From an uncultured Leucothrix sp. (GTDB lineage: Bacteria > Pseudomonadota > Gammaproteobacteria > Thiotrichales > Thiotrichaceae): a DNA stretch of 5,954 nucleotides. Both the position numbers and the translations under genes were made by a program. Location: positions 1-5,954 of the forward strand of contig CALAJG010000036.1 in NCBI GenBank assembly GCA_937923375.1, read 5' to 3'. The notes below the pieces were generated by a model. That model ran no database searches. It saw only the letters and a list, made by a program, of their open reading frames with translations, and was not told the DNA's origin. Of the stretch, positions 1 through 5,354 are shown one piece after another (within the stretch, counting starts at the first letter, position 1; each line of letters opens with the position of its first letter).

Positions 1-1632
1 AATAAACGGAATTTTATGCTCACCGTTCTCGTCACGCTGCTTCAACATGTCACGCACTTCTGAGGTGTTCATGGTGGAGTTCCACGACATATTTGCCATG
101 AACATCATCAATGTATCAATTTTGTAAGGATCACCTTTTACGGCATTGGTGATCACCATGTGCATCAAACCGTGGTTGGCGATTGGTGCATCCCACGAGT
201 ACGCTTTATCGATACGTAGTGGCTGGCCATCATCACTAATTACCAGATCTTCCGGACAAGTCGGGAAACCTAGCGGAGGCGATTTTAACGGCGTGTTGGG
301 TGCCATTTCCTTAGCGGGCTTTATTCCTCTGGGCGGAATGTGTCTGGGGAATGGCGGCTTGGCCAAATGGCCGCCCGGGCAGTCGACAGAGCCTAGTAAT
401 ATTTGTACGAAGTGGATAGCTCGGCAAGCCTGAAAGCCATTGGAGTGCGCCGAAACCCCGCGCATGGCGTGCATAGAAACGGGGCGGCCAATAAATTTGT
501 CGTGCTTGCGTCCCGCGTAGTCTGTCCATTCCTGCTCGATCTCAATACTTTCTTTAAATGCAACGTGCGCCATCTCTAACGCTAAACGTTCGATAGTGTC
601 TGCGGGAATGCCGGTTATGGGAGCTGAGTTTTCTGGAGAATATTCATCATCCATATATTTCTCAGCAAATATCACAAAGGAGCTGCGTACCGGCTTGCCG
701 TTGACTTCGCCTTCCCAAAATAGCGCAGGGTTGATGTCAGAGAGCGTGCCATCGACGGCTTCGTCGCGCTCCATATCCCAAACCAATGGCTTGCCCGCTT
801 CATTTCTAAGGAACAGGCCATCGCCTTTCTCGCCCGGCGTGTTGACCACGAGGTAAGCAGAGTTGGTATAACGAATCAGAAATTCCCAGTCGAATTGCTC
901 ATGCTTAAGCAGTACGTGCACCATGGAAAGCGCAAATTGCATGTCGGTGCCCGGGGTGATGCCAATCCACTCATCTGCAATGGCTTGGTAGCCTGTGCGC
1001 GTCGGGTTGATGGAAACAAACTTAGCGCCGCGCCGTTTAATCTTTTCTAAACCAATTTTTATTGGGTTTGAGGCATGGTCATCGGCAACGCCCCACATCA
1101 TAAAGTACTTGGTGCGATCCCAGTCAGGGTCACCAAACTCCCAGAACGCGTGCCCCATGGTATAGAGACCACCCGCCGCCATGTTCACTGAGCAAAAACC
1201 ACCGTGGGCTGCCCAATTAATCGTGCCAAACTGGGTAGCCCACATGCCGGTGAAGGCTTGCATCTGGTCGCGCCCTGTGAAGTATGCAAGTTTTTTGGGG
1301 TCAGTATCACGGATATTTTTCAGACGAGCGGTGAGTATATCCAGCGCCTTTTCCATGCTTATGGCTTCATACTCGCCATCACCACGATTAGTACCCGGTT
1401 TGCGTAGCAGAGGTGTTGATAATTTTGCTGGCGAGTTCTGTTTCATGATGCCAGCATTGCCCTTGGCACAGAGCACACCTTTGTTGATGGGGTGCTCACG
1501 AGTCCCTTCAATGTACCTGATTTGCCTGTCTTGGACAGTAACTTTGATACCGCACCGACAGGCGCACATGTAACAGGTTGAGTGTTTAACTTCCTGTTTA
1601 TCATGGGCTTCAAACTTAGGTAGTGAGCTCAT
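1..1632 (-). CDS. soeA: Molybdopterin oxidoreductase, SoeA-like sulfite dehydrogenase catalytic subunit (N-terminal part, cut by window edge)
   Basis: The minus-strand frame is open from ATG at 1632 to position 1 (544 residues, no stop); family members are roughly 900-1000 residues, so the C-terminal part, including the MGD-binding end domain, lies outside. Cys20, Cys23, Cys27 (TCYMCACRCG) and Cys55 (GVLCAKG) form the N-terminal [4Fe-4S] site of the DMSO reductase superfamily. Cys147 in GGFCSVNMAAGG sits where the molybdenum ligand is expected, and LLGSVDCPGGH (413-423) is the usual family loop. The N terminus has no twin-arginine or other signal peptide, which fits a cytoplasmic enzyme. As known for the family, SoeA oxidises sulfite to sulfate with an iron-sulfur subunit (SoeB) and a membrane anchor (SoeC); neither would be visible here. 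The start is supported by GAGG 6 nt upstream. The superfamily is certain; SoeA is recognised from remembered motif wording, and a PsrA/PhsA-like or formate dehydrogenase-like enzyme is the alternative. Confidence 0.75.
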   Translation of the reverse strand, partial: MSSLPKFEAHDKQEVKHSTCYMCACRCGIKVTVQDRQIRYIEGTREHPINKGVLCAKGNAGIMKQNSPAKLSTPLLRKPGTNRGDGEYEAISMEKALDILTARLKNIRDTDPKKLAYFTGRDQMQAFTGMWATQFGTINWAAHGGFCSVNMAAGGLYTMGHAFWEFGDPDWDRTKYFMMWGVADDHASNPIKIGLEKIKRRGAKFVSINPTRTGYQAIADEWIGITPGTDMQFALSMVHVLLKHEQFDWEFLIRYTNSAYLVVNTPGEKGDGLFLRNEAGKPLVWDMERDEAVDGTLSDINPALFWEGEVNGKPVRSSFVIFAEKYMDDEYSPENSAPITGIPADTIERLALEMAHVAFKESIEIEQEWTDYAGRKHDKFIGRPVSMHAMRGVSAHSNGFQACRAIHFVQILLGSVDCPGGHLAKPPFPRHIPPRGIKPAKEMAPNTPLKSPPLGFPTCPEDLVISDDGQPLRIDKAYSWDAPIANHGLMHMVITNAVKGDPYKIDTLMMFMANMSWNSTMNTSEVRDMLKQRDENGEHKIPFI

Positions 1633-1638
1633 TTGGTA

Positions 1639-1642
1639 CCTC
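1639..1642 (-). promoter_or_regulatory. Ribosome binding site of the soeA-like gene
   Basis: Read on the minus strand, GAGG lies 6 nt before the ATG at 1632. It fixes this ATG as the start, and the [4Fe-4S] motif follows 19 residues later, as expected. Confidence 0.7.
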
Positions 1643-1645
1643 GGG

Positions 1646-1680
1646 TGCTTTATGATTCAGAGATTCAATCATGCTTTATA
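1646..1680. promoter_or_regulatory. Dyad and direct repeats in the presumed soeA leader
   Basis: ATGATT (1652-1657) and AATCAT (1667-1672) form a 6-bp inverted repeat around a 9-nt spacer. It is flanked by two direct copies of TGCTTTAT (1646-1653 and 1672-1679). On the minus strand TATAAA (1675-1680) could serve as a -10 box for soeA, but no good -35 hexamer lies 17 nt upstream. The layout could be an operator over the soeA promoter; this is inference from symmetry in AT-rich DNA. Confidence 0.3.
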
Positions 1681-1713
1681 ATTTTTTATTCAGCTAATGG
1701 AAGTATCTGATAG

Positions 1714-1750
1714 TGGCATAAGCTTAGACTATAAGGATAGCTTATGGCCA
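1714..1750. promoter_or_regulatory. Long inverted repeat in the divergent soeA/folX intergenic region, candidate operator or hairpin
   Basis: CATAAGCT (1717-1724) and AGCTTATG (1739-1746) are perfect 8-bp inverted copies separated by 14 nt. The pairing extends by TGG (1714-1716) with CCA (1748-1750) past one unpaired G at 1747, giving 11 bp. It lies near the middle of the 239-nt gap between two divergent genes, where a shared regulator would bind. There is no T-tract beside it, so it is not a typical intrinsic terminator. An interrupted dyad of this kind would suit a LysR-type or similar dimeric regulator, but no regulator gene is visible in the window. Confidence 0.4.
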
Positions 1751-1832
1751 ATTAGAATTAATATTTATTATTTCCAAGATAACTTGTATTCTGAACCAAT
1801 AAACCCAACATAATATGCGGAATCTAAGCGTG

Positions 1833-1841
1833 TGCTAATAT
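1833..1841 (+). promoter_or_regulatory. Extended -10 promoter candidate for the folX-nei operon
   Basis: TG-C-TAATAT is a good extended -10 element; transcription would begin near 1848, about 24 nt before the folX ATG. No -35 hexamer is seen at the usual distance, which extended -10 promoters tolerate. A second TAATAT at 1811-1816 has TTGTAT (1784-1789) upstream, but at a 21-nt spacing. Confidence 0.35.
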
Positions 1842-1871
1842 TCGATTTCGATTTAAAAACTGCACTACCCG

Positions 1872-2234
1872 ATGAATGCAATTATTGGAATCACAAATTT
1901 ACGCCTCAGGACTTTCATAGGTTTTAACCCTGAGGAAAGAGTTAAACAGCAAGATATCGTCATTAATATCGATATACACTATGACATGGACGATGCGGCC
2001 CTCAACGATGAGGTCGAAGGCGCACTAAACTACAAAACCATTACCAAAAAAGTGATTAAGTACGTTGAAGATGGGCATTTCCTGCTATTGGAAAGGCTCG
2101 TGGCCGATGTGCTGGATTTATGTAGCGATCACGACAGTATCAATTACGCACGTGTGAAGATAGACAAACCCCACGCACTGCGCTTTGCAGACTCCGTGTC
2201 ATTGAGCCTCGATTACCATGCTGAGAAAAAATAA
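1872..2234 (+). CDS. folX: Dihydroneopterin triphosphate 2'-epimerase FolX
   Basis: This 120-residue cytoplasmic protein belongs to the FolB/FolX tunnelling-fold family. FolX inverts C2' of 7,8-dihydroneopterin triphosphate to give dihydromonapterin triphosphate. FolX is preferred over the aldolase FolB because NLRLRTFIG (9-17), IDIHYD (33-38), ALNYKTITK (51-59) and LRFADSVSLSL (103-113) closely follow E. coli FolX as remembered. Glu74 and Lys99 occupy the conserved acid and base positions of the family. Length is the family norm. It is the first gene of a rightward run, 19 nt before folE, the enzyme that makes its substrate. The ATG at 1872 is the only reasonable start, since an in-frame TAA lies at 1854-1856, but it has no visible Shine-Dalgarno sequence. 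Confidence 0.92.
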   Translation: MNAIIGITNLRLRTFIGFNPEERVKQQDIVINIDIHYDMDDAALNDEVEGALNYKTITKKVIKYVEDGHFLLLERLVADVLDLCSDHDSINYARVKIDKPHALRFADSVSLSLDYHAEKK

Positions 2235-2240
2235 TTGATT

Positions 2241-2245
2241 GGGGA
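2241..2245 (+). promoter_or_regulatory. Ribosome binding site that decides the folE start
   Basis: GGGGA lies 8 nt before the ATG at 2254. It favours that ATG over the in-frame TTG at 2239, which overlaps this site and has no ribosome binding site of its own. Confidence 0.6.
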
Positions 2246-2253
2246 ATACCCTT

Positions 2254-2907
2254 ATGAGCGAAAATAAACTGAGCCCTGAAGCTCAATTGGTTAAAGACAC
2301 CTTGGTAAAGCGTGGCCTTGAAACACCGATGGTAGATAATGGACTGAGCAATGATGAGAAATATGAGCGCATCAAAGAATTAATGACCGATGTTGTTCAG
2401 ACGCTTGGACTTGATCTGGCTGACGACAGCCTGACAGAGACGCCGCATCGTATTGCTAAAATGTATGTGCGCGAGATTTTCTCTGGTCTTGACTACAACG
2501 AATTTCCTCGCATCGCGCTGATCGAAAATAAGATGGGTGCCAATGAAATGGTCAAGGTGCGTGACATAGATATGACCAGTACCTGTGAACATCATTTTGT
2601 GACTATTGATGGATTGGCGAAGGTTGCCTATATACCGGGTAAGAAGATCATTGGTCTTTCTAAAATCAACCGGATTGTACGGTTCTTTGGACGCCGTCCT
2701 CAGGTGCAGGAACGTTTGACTCGCCAGATTTTGGTTGCAATGCAAACCTTGCTTGAAACTGATGATGTAGCGGTGAGTATAGATGCGGTGCATTACTGCG
2801 TTAAGTCGCGTGGCGTCATGGATACGAACTCACGCACTAGCACGACAGCGTTGGGTGGTATTTTTCAGAAAAATGGGCCGACACGGGCTGAGTTTTTGAC
2901 GCCTTGA
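2254..2907 (+). CDS. folE: GTP cyclohydrolase I, FolE type
   Basis: FolE opens the guanine ring of GTP and recloses it to 7,8-dihydroneopterin triphosphate plus formate, the first step of folate and monapterin synthesis; the family forms cytoplasmic homodecamers. The 217-residue protein aligns by eye along its length with E. coli FolE. Zinc ligands Cys111, His114 (TCEHHF) and Cys182 (VHYCVK) are present, as are the catalytic and GTP-contacting His113, Ser136 (GLSKINR), Gln152 (RPQVQER) and His180. LADDSLTETPHRIAKMYV (55-72) is the helical signature of the family. The ATG at 2254 is chosen over TTG at 2239 (five residues longer) for its upstream GGGGA. The stop TGA shares bases with the TTG start of the next gene. 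All catalytic residues are intact, and the sequence is zinc-type FolE, not the FolE2 family. Confidence 0.96.
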   Translation: MSENKLSPEAQLVKDTLVKRGLETPMVDNGLSNDEKYERIKELMTDVVQTLGLDLADDSLTETPHRIAKMYVREIFSGLDYNEFPRIALIENKMGANEMVKVRDIDMTSTCEHHFVTIDGLAKVAYIPGKKIIGLSKINRIVRFFGRRPQVQERLTRQILVAMQTLLETDDVAVSIDAVHYCVKSRGVMDTNSRTSTTALGGIFQKNGPTRAEFLTP

Positions 2908-3683
2908 GCTCGTCCGTTTTAGATCGTGAAGCCGCTACGGAAAGCTGCTTTGCCACTGCTCCGCGTAAAGTGCTTGTGGTTGGTGCCTCTGGTGGAATTG
3001 GTCAAGCCTACTGCCGTGAAATTAAGGCTCGGTTTCCTGATGTTCAGCTGGTACGTATGGCGCGCTCCTTGGAAAAACTTGAGCCTTTGGATTCGTCACC
3101 TCTTGATATTGAATTCGATTTAACCGATGAAGCAAGCATAGAGGCTTCAATTGCCGGGTTGCCTGAAAAAGCAGAGATTGACTGGATCTTTATTGCGACA
3201 GGCTGGCTGCACGATGAGGCTCATCAACCAGAAAAAAGCTGGCGAAGTCTCTCGGCTGATAAGTTAACCAAATCCTATCAAATAAATACCTTCGGGCCTG
3301 CGCTGCTGATAAAAAACTTACTGTCGCGCCTCAATCCCAAACATCCAGCAACCTTTGGAGTGTTGACCGCTAGAGTTGGTAGTATCAGTGATAATCGATT
3401 GGGCGGTTGGTATTCCTACCGCTCCAGCAAAGCAGCGCTGAATATGCTAATTAAAAACTTTGCCATCGAGTGCTCAAGAATGAAAAAACCAGTTGTGATT
3501 GTTGGTTTGCAGCCCGGTACTACCGACACTGCCTTATCCGCGCCATTTCAGCGGGGCGTATCGACAGAGGATCTGCAAACGCCTGAATACACTGCCTCTC
3601 AGCTCATCAAAGTAATGGTTGCTTTAGAGGGAAGTGACACAGGTATGTTATATGATTTCCTTGGATTGCCTTTTGATCCGTAA
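2904..3683 (+). CDS. Short-chain dehydrogenase/reductase (C-factor-like), possible pterin reductase
   Basis: This 259-residue cytoplasmic SDR has a Rossmann start VLVVGASGGIG (23-33) for NAD(P)H, the NTFGP helix residue Asn128, Ser160/Ser162, the catalytic pair Tyr172 and Lys176 in YSYRSSK, and PGTTDT (204-209). The ending LYDFLGLPFDP resembles C-factor/CsgA-type SDRs. The start is TTG at 2904, overlapping the folE stop as TTGA. An in-frame TGA at 2889-2891 and the lack of any ATG before the Rossmann fold leave no other start, and no strong ribosome binding site is seen, so translation probably depends on folE. Its place after folX and folE suggests reduction of dihydromonapterin, as FolM does. 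However, FolM/PTR1 proteins carry a TGX3RXG motif and this one does not. The substrate is therefore unknown; the SDR fold is certain. Confidence 0.85.
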   Translation: MSSSVLDREAATESCFATAPRKVLVVGASGGIGQAYCREIKARFPDVQLVRMARSLEKLEPLDSSPLDIEFDLTDEASIEASIAGLPEKAEIDWIFIATGWLHDEAHQPEKSWRSLSADKLTKSYQINTFGPALLIKNLLSRLNPKHPATFGVLTARVGSISDNRLGGWYSYRSSKAALNMLIKNFAIECSRMKKPVVIVGLQPGTTDTALSAPFQRGVSTEDLQTPEYTASQLIKVMVALEGSDTGMLYDFLGLPFDP

Positions 3684-3709
3684 TGTTAGTTTTTACAAGT
3701 AATTAGCTT

Positions 3710-3880
3710 ATGGCGCACAAGAAAACTAATTTGCCCCAAAAGTACTGTTTAGTCTGTGATAAACCCTTTAGTTGGCGCAAGAAATGGGCGAAGTGCTGGA
3801 ATGAAGTTAAATATTGTTCAGAACGTTGCCGACGAAATAAGTCAGAGGGTGTGCTAAGTACTGGAGATTTAGATGCCTGA
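3710..3880 (+). CDS. DUF2256 small zinc-finger-like protein
   Basis: This 56-residue gene is easily missed. The protein begins MAHKKTNLPQKYC and has CLVC (Cys13, Cys16), a WRKKWAKCWNEVKYC block (22-36) and CSERCRRN (36-43). That gives CX2C-X19-CX3C, with an extra Cys29. This is the DUF2256 signature; four cysteines suit one bound zinc, but the biochemical role is unknown. Family members are usually about 40-60 residues and are commonly found next to photolyase or cryptochrome genes. Here the gene starts 26 nt after the SDR and its last 8 nt overlap the start of nei, so it is probably translationally coupled to a DNA repair gene. It is very basic (many Lys and Arg), compatible with nucleic acid contact, which is inference. 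No strong Shine-Dalgarno precedes ATG 3710. Confidence 0.9.
   Translation: MAHKKTNLPQKYCLVCDKPFSWRKKWAKCWNEVKYCSERCRRNKSEGVLSTGDLDA
3863..3866 (+). promoter_or_regulatory. Ribosome binding site of nei inside the DUF2256 gene
   Basis: GGAG lies 6 nt before the nei ATG at 3873 and within the last codons of the DUF2256 gene. It supports the nei start and independent ribosome entry in addition to coupling. Confidence 0.7.
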
Positions 3881-4700
3881 AGGTCCGGAAATACGTTTAG
3901 CCGCTGATAAGATAGCTGATGTCCTGGAAGGCAAGGTGATCGAGGCTGTCAGTTTTGGTCAGCCCAAGATGGTGCGATATGCTGAGGATTTTCAGGGTCA
4001 GATCGTGACCTCTATCGAAACCCGCGGCAAGGCTATGCTGACCCATTTTAACCATGGCTATACCATCTATTCGCACAATCAGCTCTACGGCATCTGGAAG
4101 GTCAGTAAACGCGGGAAATTTCCAAAAACGAATCGAACCTTGCGGATGGCTCTACACACTGAGTCGCACAGTGCACTGTTGTACAGTGCTTCTGATATTA
4201 GTGTGTGGTTGACGGAAGATATCGAGTTGCACCCGTTTCTGGCCAAGCTGGGTCCAGACATTCTTTCGAATACCTTGGAATGGCGAATGATCAAGAAAAT
4301 CCTTGAATCCAAACGCTTTGCCGGTCGTGGGTTAAGTTCGGTGTATTTGGATCAAGGCTTTGTTGCAGGAATTGGGAATTATTTGCGAAGCGAAATCTTG
4401 TTTGATGCCGGGATTCATCACGATCGAAAAGCCAAAGACTTAAACCAGAACGAGTTAGGAAAATTAGCTCACAGTACCTTGCTCATGGGGCGGCGCAGCT
4501 ATGAAACAAAGGGGTATACGGTAACACCTGGCTTGGCGGCCAAACTTAAAAAGACCAAAGCACCTTATGAAAACATTCGATTTATGGTGTTTAACCGCGA
4601 TGGCTTGCCGTGCCGTAACTGCGCAACAGCTATAGTCAGAGAAGAGCGAAACAGTCGTCGCATTTATTATTGCCCTAAATGCCAAAAGCACCCTGAGTAG
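3873..4700 (+). CDS. nei: Endonuclease VIII, DNA glycosylase/AP lyase
   Basis: Nei removes oxidised pyrimidines from DNA and cuts the abasic site by beta,delta-elimination in base excision repair. The 275-residue protein starts MPEGPEIR: after Met removal, Pro forms the Schiff base and the next Glu is catalytic. Lys53 in RGKAMLTH is the conserved lysine. Gln70-Leu71-Tyr72 (HNQLYGIW) matches the void-filling triad of E. coli Nei. The H2TH region includes FVAGIGNYLRSEIL (162-175) with the conserved Gly-Asn. A C-terminal zinc finger uses Cys247, Cys250, Cys267 and Cys270, and contains the DNA-binding arginine (Arg262 or Arg263). Nei is preferred over Fpg because of YSHNQLYG and LYSASDI, both typical of Nei. 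The enzyme looks complete and active. It closes the rightward operon, overlapping DUF2256 by 8 nt, and faces a minus-strand gene 46 nt away. Confidence 0.95.
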   Translation: MPEGPEIRLAADKIADVLEGKVIEAVSFGQPKMVRYAEDFQGQIVTSIETRGKAMLTHFNHGYTIYSHNQLYGIWKVSKRGKFPKTNRTLRMALHTESHSALLYSASDISVWLTEDIELHPFLAKLGPDILSNTLEWRMIKKILESKRFAGRGLSSVYLDQGFVAGIGNYLRSEILFDAGIHHDRKAKDLNQNELGKLAHSTLLMGRRSYETKGYTVTPGLAAKLKKTKAPYENIRFMVFNRDGLPCRNCATAIVREERNSRRIYYCPKCQKHPE

Positions 4701-4746
4701 AGTGCTTTGAACGTGCTTTAGCTAAGTCGTATTACGCTAAGCGAAT

Positions 4747-5286
4747 CTATTCAATACCACTTAAGCACTTATCAACGGCCTCTCTTGCCTTGCCTAGTTC
4801 TGACAAGGTGATCACAATGCTGTCGTCAAGGTTTCTCAGTGTTAGCTCAAGGGTCGTTTTTGACTCGACTAGTGCAGTATAATTCTTCAGATCTTCATCT
4901 TCAGTGAAAGGGAGTGCAAACTTGCCTTTACTGAACTCAACGCCACGTGAAAATAAATGCTTTTTATCAAAGCTGATACTGAGTAAATCGCCCTTAGCTT
5001 TTAAGCTTTCATGATCAACGTAGCCAGCTACCTGCCAGCGGTCGCCATACTTCGTCTTATAAGTTGCAAAAGTCACGTCTTTGTCTTTAAGCGACTTGCC
5101 GTTGTAAGCTGCGAAGCAAACCTTTGACGAAACGACTTTAACGATTTGATAATCACCTACCATTTCAACTAACTCTACCGCTTGAGAAAGCAGAGGAGTT
5201 GCCATCAATAGTGAAAAAGTTGTGGTAAGCAAGCTGTTTTTAATTAGTGCTGATTTAGTCATATTCAGATTAGCCCAAAGTTGCAT
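4747..5286 (-). CDS. Secreted protein of unknown function with signal peptide and two cysteines
   Basis: I do not recognise this family. The longest reading is 179 residues from ATG 5286. A start at the second Met (5262, 171 residues) is at least as likely, because it gives a textbook signal peptide: MTKSALIKN, a hydrophobic core (SLLTTTFSLLMATPLL), then SQA before VELVEM, with cleavage after Ala36 of the long form. Neither start has a convincing ribosome binding site. The mature part of about 143 residues is rich in Lys, Asp and Glu, looks mainly beta-strand, and has only Cys57 and Cys174, which could form a disulfide joining its two ends in the periplasm. The C-terminal ELGKAREAVDKC faintly recalls the end of invasion-associated locus B (IalB)-like domains, too weakly to name it. 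It lies 68 nt downstream of argS on the same strand and converges with nei. Confidence 0.75.
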   Translation of the reverse strand: MQLWANLNMTKSALIKNSLLTTTFSLLMATPLLSQAVELVEMVGDYQIVKVVSSKVCFAAYNGKSLKDKDVTFATYKTKYGDRWQVAGYVDHESLKAKGDLLSISFDKKHLFSRGVEFSKGKFALPFTEDEDLKNYTALVESKTTLELTLRNLDDSIVITLSELGKAREAVDKCLSGIE

Positions 5287-5294
5287 GTTGCGTA

Positions 5295-5313
5295 GATAAT
5301 GTCTGACACTATC
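5295..5313. promoter_or_regulatory. Imperfect palindrome upstream of the secreted-protein gene, candidate operator
   Basis: GATAATGTC-T-GACACTATC is a 19-bp palindrome with 9-bp arms that match at 8 of 9 positions around one central base; the inner TGTCTGACA is perfect. It lies 9 bp upstream of ATG 5286, or 33 bp upstream of ATG 5262, a reasonable place for a repressor site. No cognate regulator is visible. Confidence 0.35.
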
Positions 5314-5319
5314 TGGCGG

Positions 5320-5334
5320 ATTAATTCAATTAAT
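5320..5334. promoter_or_regulatory. Perfect AT-rich palindrome between argS and the secreted-protein gene
   Basis: ATTAATT-C-AATTAAT is a 15-bp palindrome with 7-bp arms and a single central base. Its centre is 23 bp from the centre of the palindrome at 5295-5313, about two helical turns. It could be an operator half or part of a promoter, or chance in AT-rich DNA. A one-base loop rules out a terminator hairpin of the usual type. Confidence 0.25.
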
Positions 5335-5354
5335 TTTCTTGAACAAACAGTAAA

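Noticed and set aside
146..1573. Several plus-strand open frames of 67-130 codons opposite the molybdoenzyme, and a minus-strand frame at 311-529
   Set aside because: All lie inside the 544-codon soeA-like frame, whose motifs are unmistakable. Their translations are low in recognisable motifs and read like antisense shadows.
1841..1852. Tandem TTCGAT TTCGAT before folX
   Set aside because: Only two 6-bp units in a short leader; no support for a function.
1872..2234. FolB (dihydroneopterin aldolase) as the identity of the first operon gene
   Set aside because: The block motifs follow FolX far better than FolB, and the folE neighbour fits the epimerase.
2239..2253. TTG at 2239 as the start of folE
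   Set aside because: It overlaps the GGGGA ribosome site of the ATG at 2254, lacks its own site, and adds five residues not needed by the family.
2380..2793. Minus-strand frame opposite folE
   Set aside because: It is a shadow of the strongly conserved folE gene, with no ribosome site and no motif.
4085..4691. Two minus-strand frames opposite nei
   Set aside because: They lie fully inside nei, which has all catalytic and zinc residues; the frames have no recognisable content.
4702..4742. Possible bidirectional terminator between nei and the secreted-protein gene
   Set aside because: GCTTTAGC (4715-4722) and GCTAAGC (4736-4742) pair only with a bulge, the stem is short, and no T-tract follows on either strand. 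The GTGCTTT direct repeat (4702-4708, 4713-4719) is too short to mean much.
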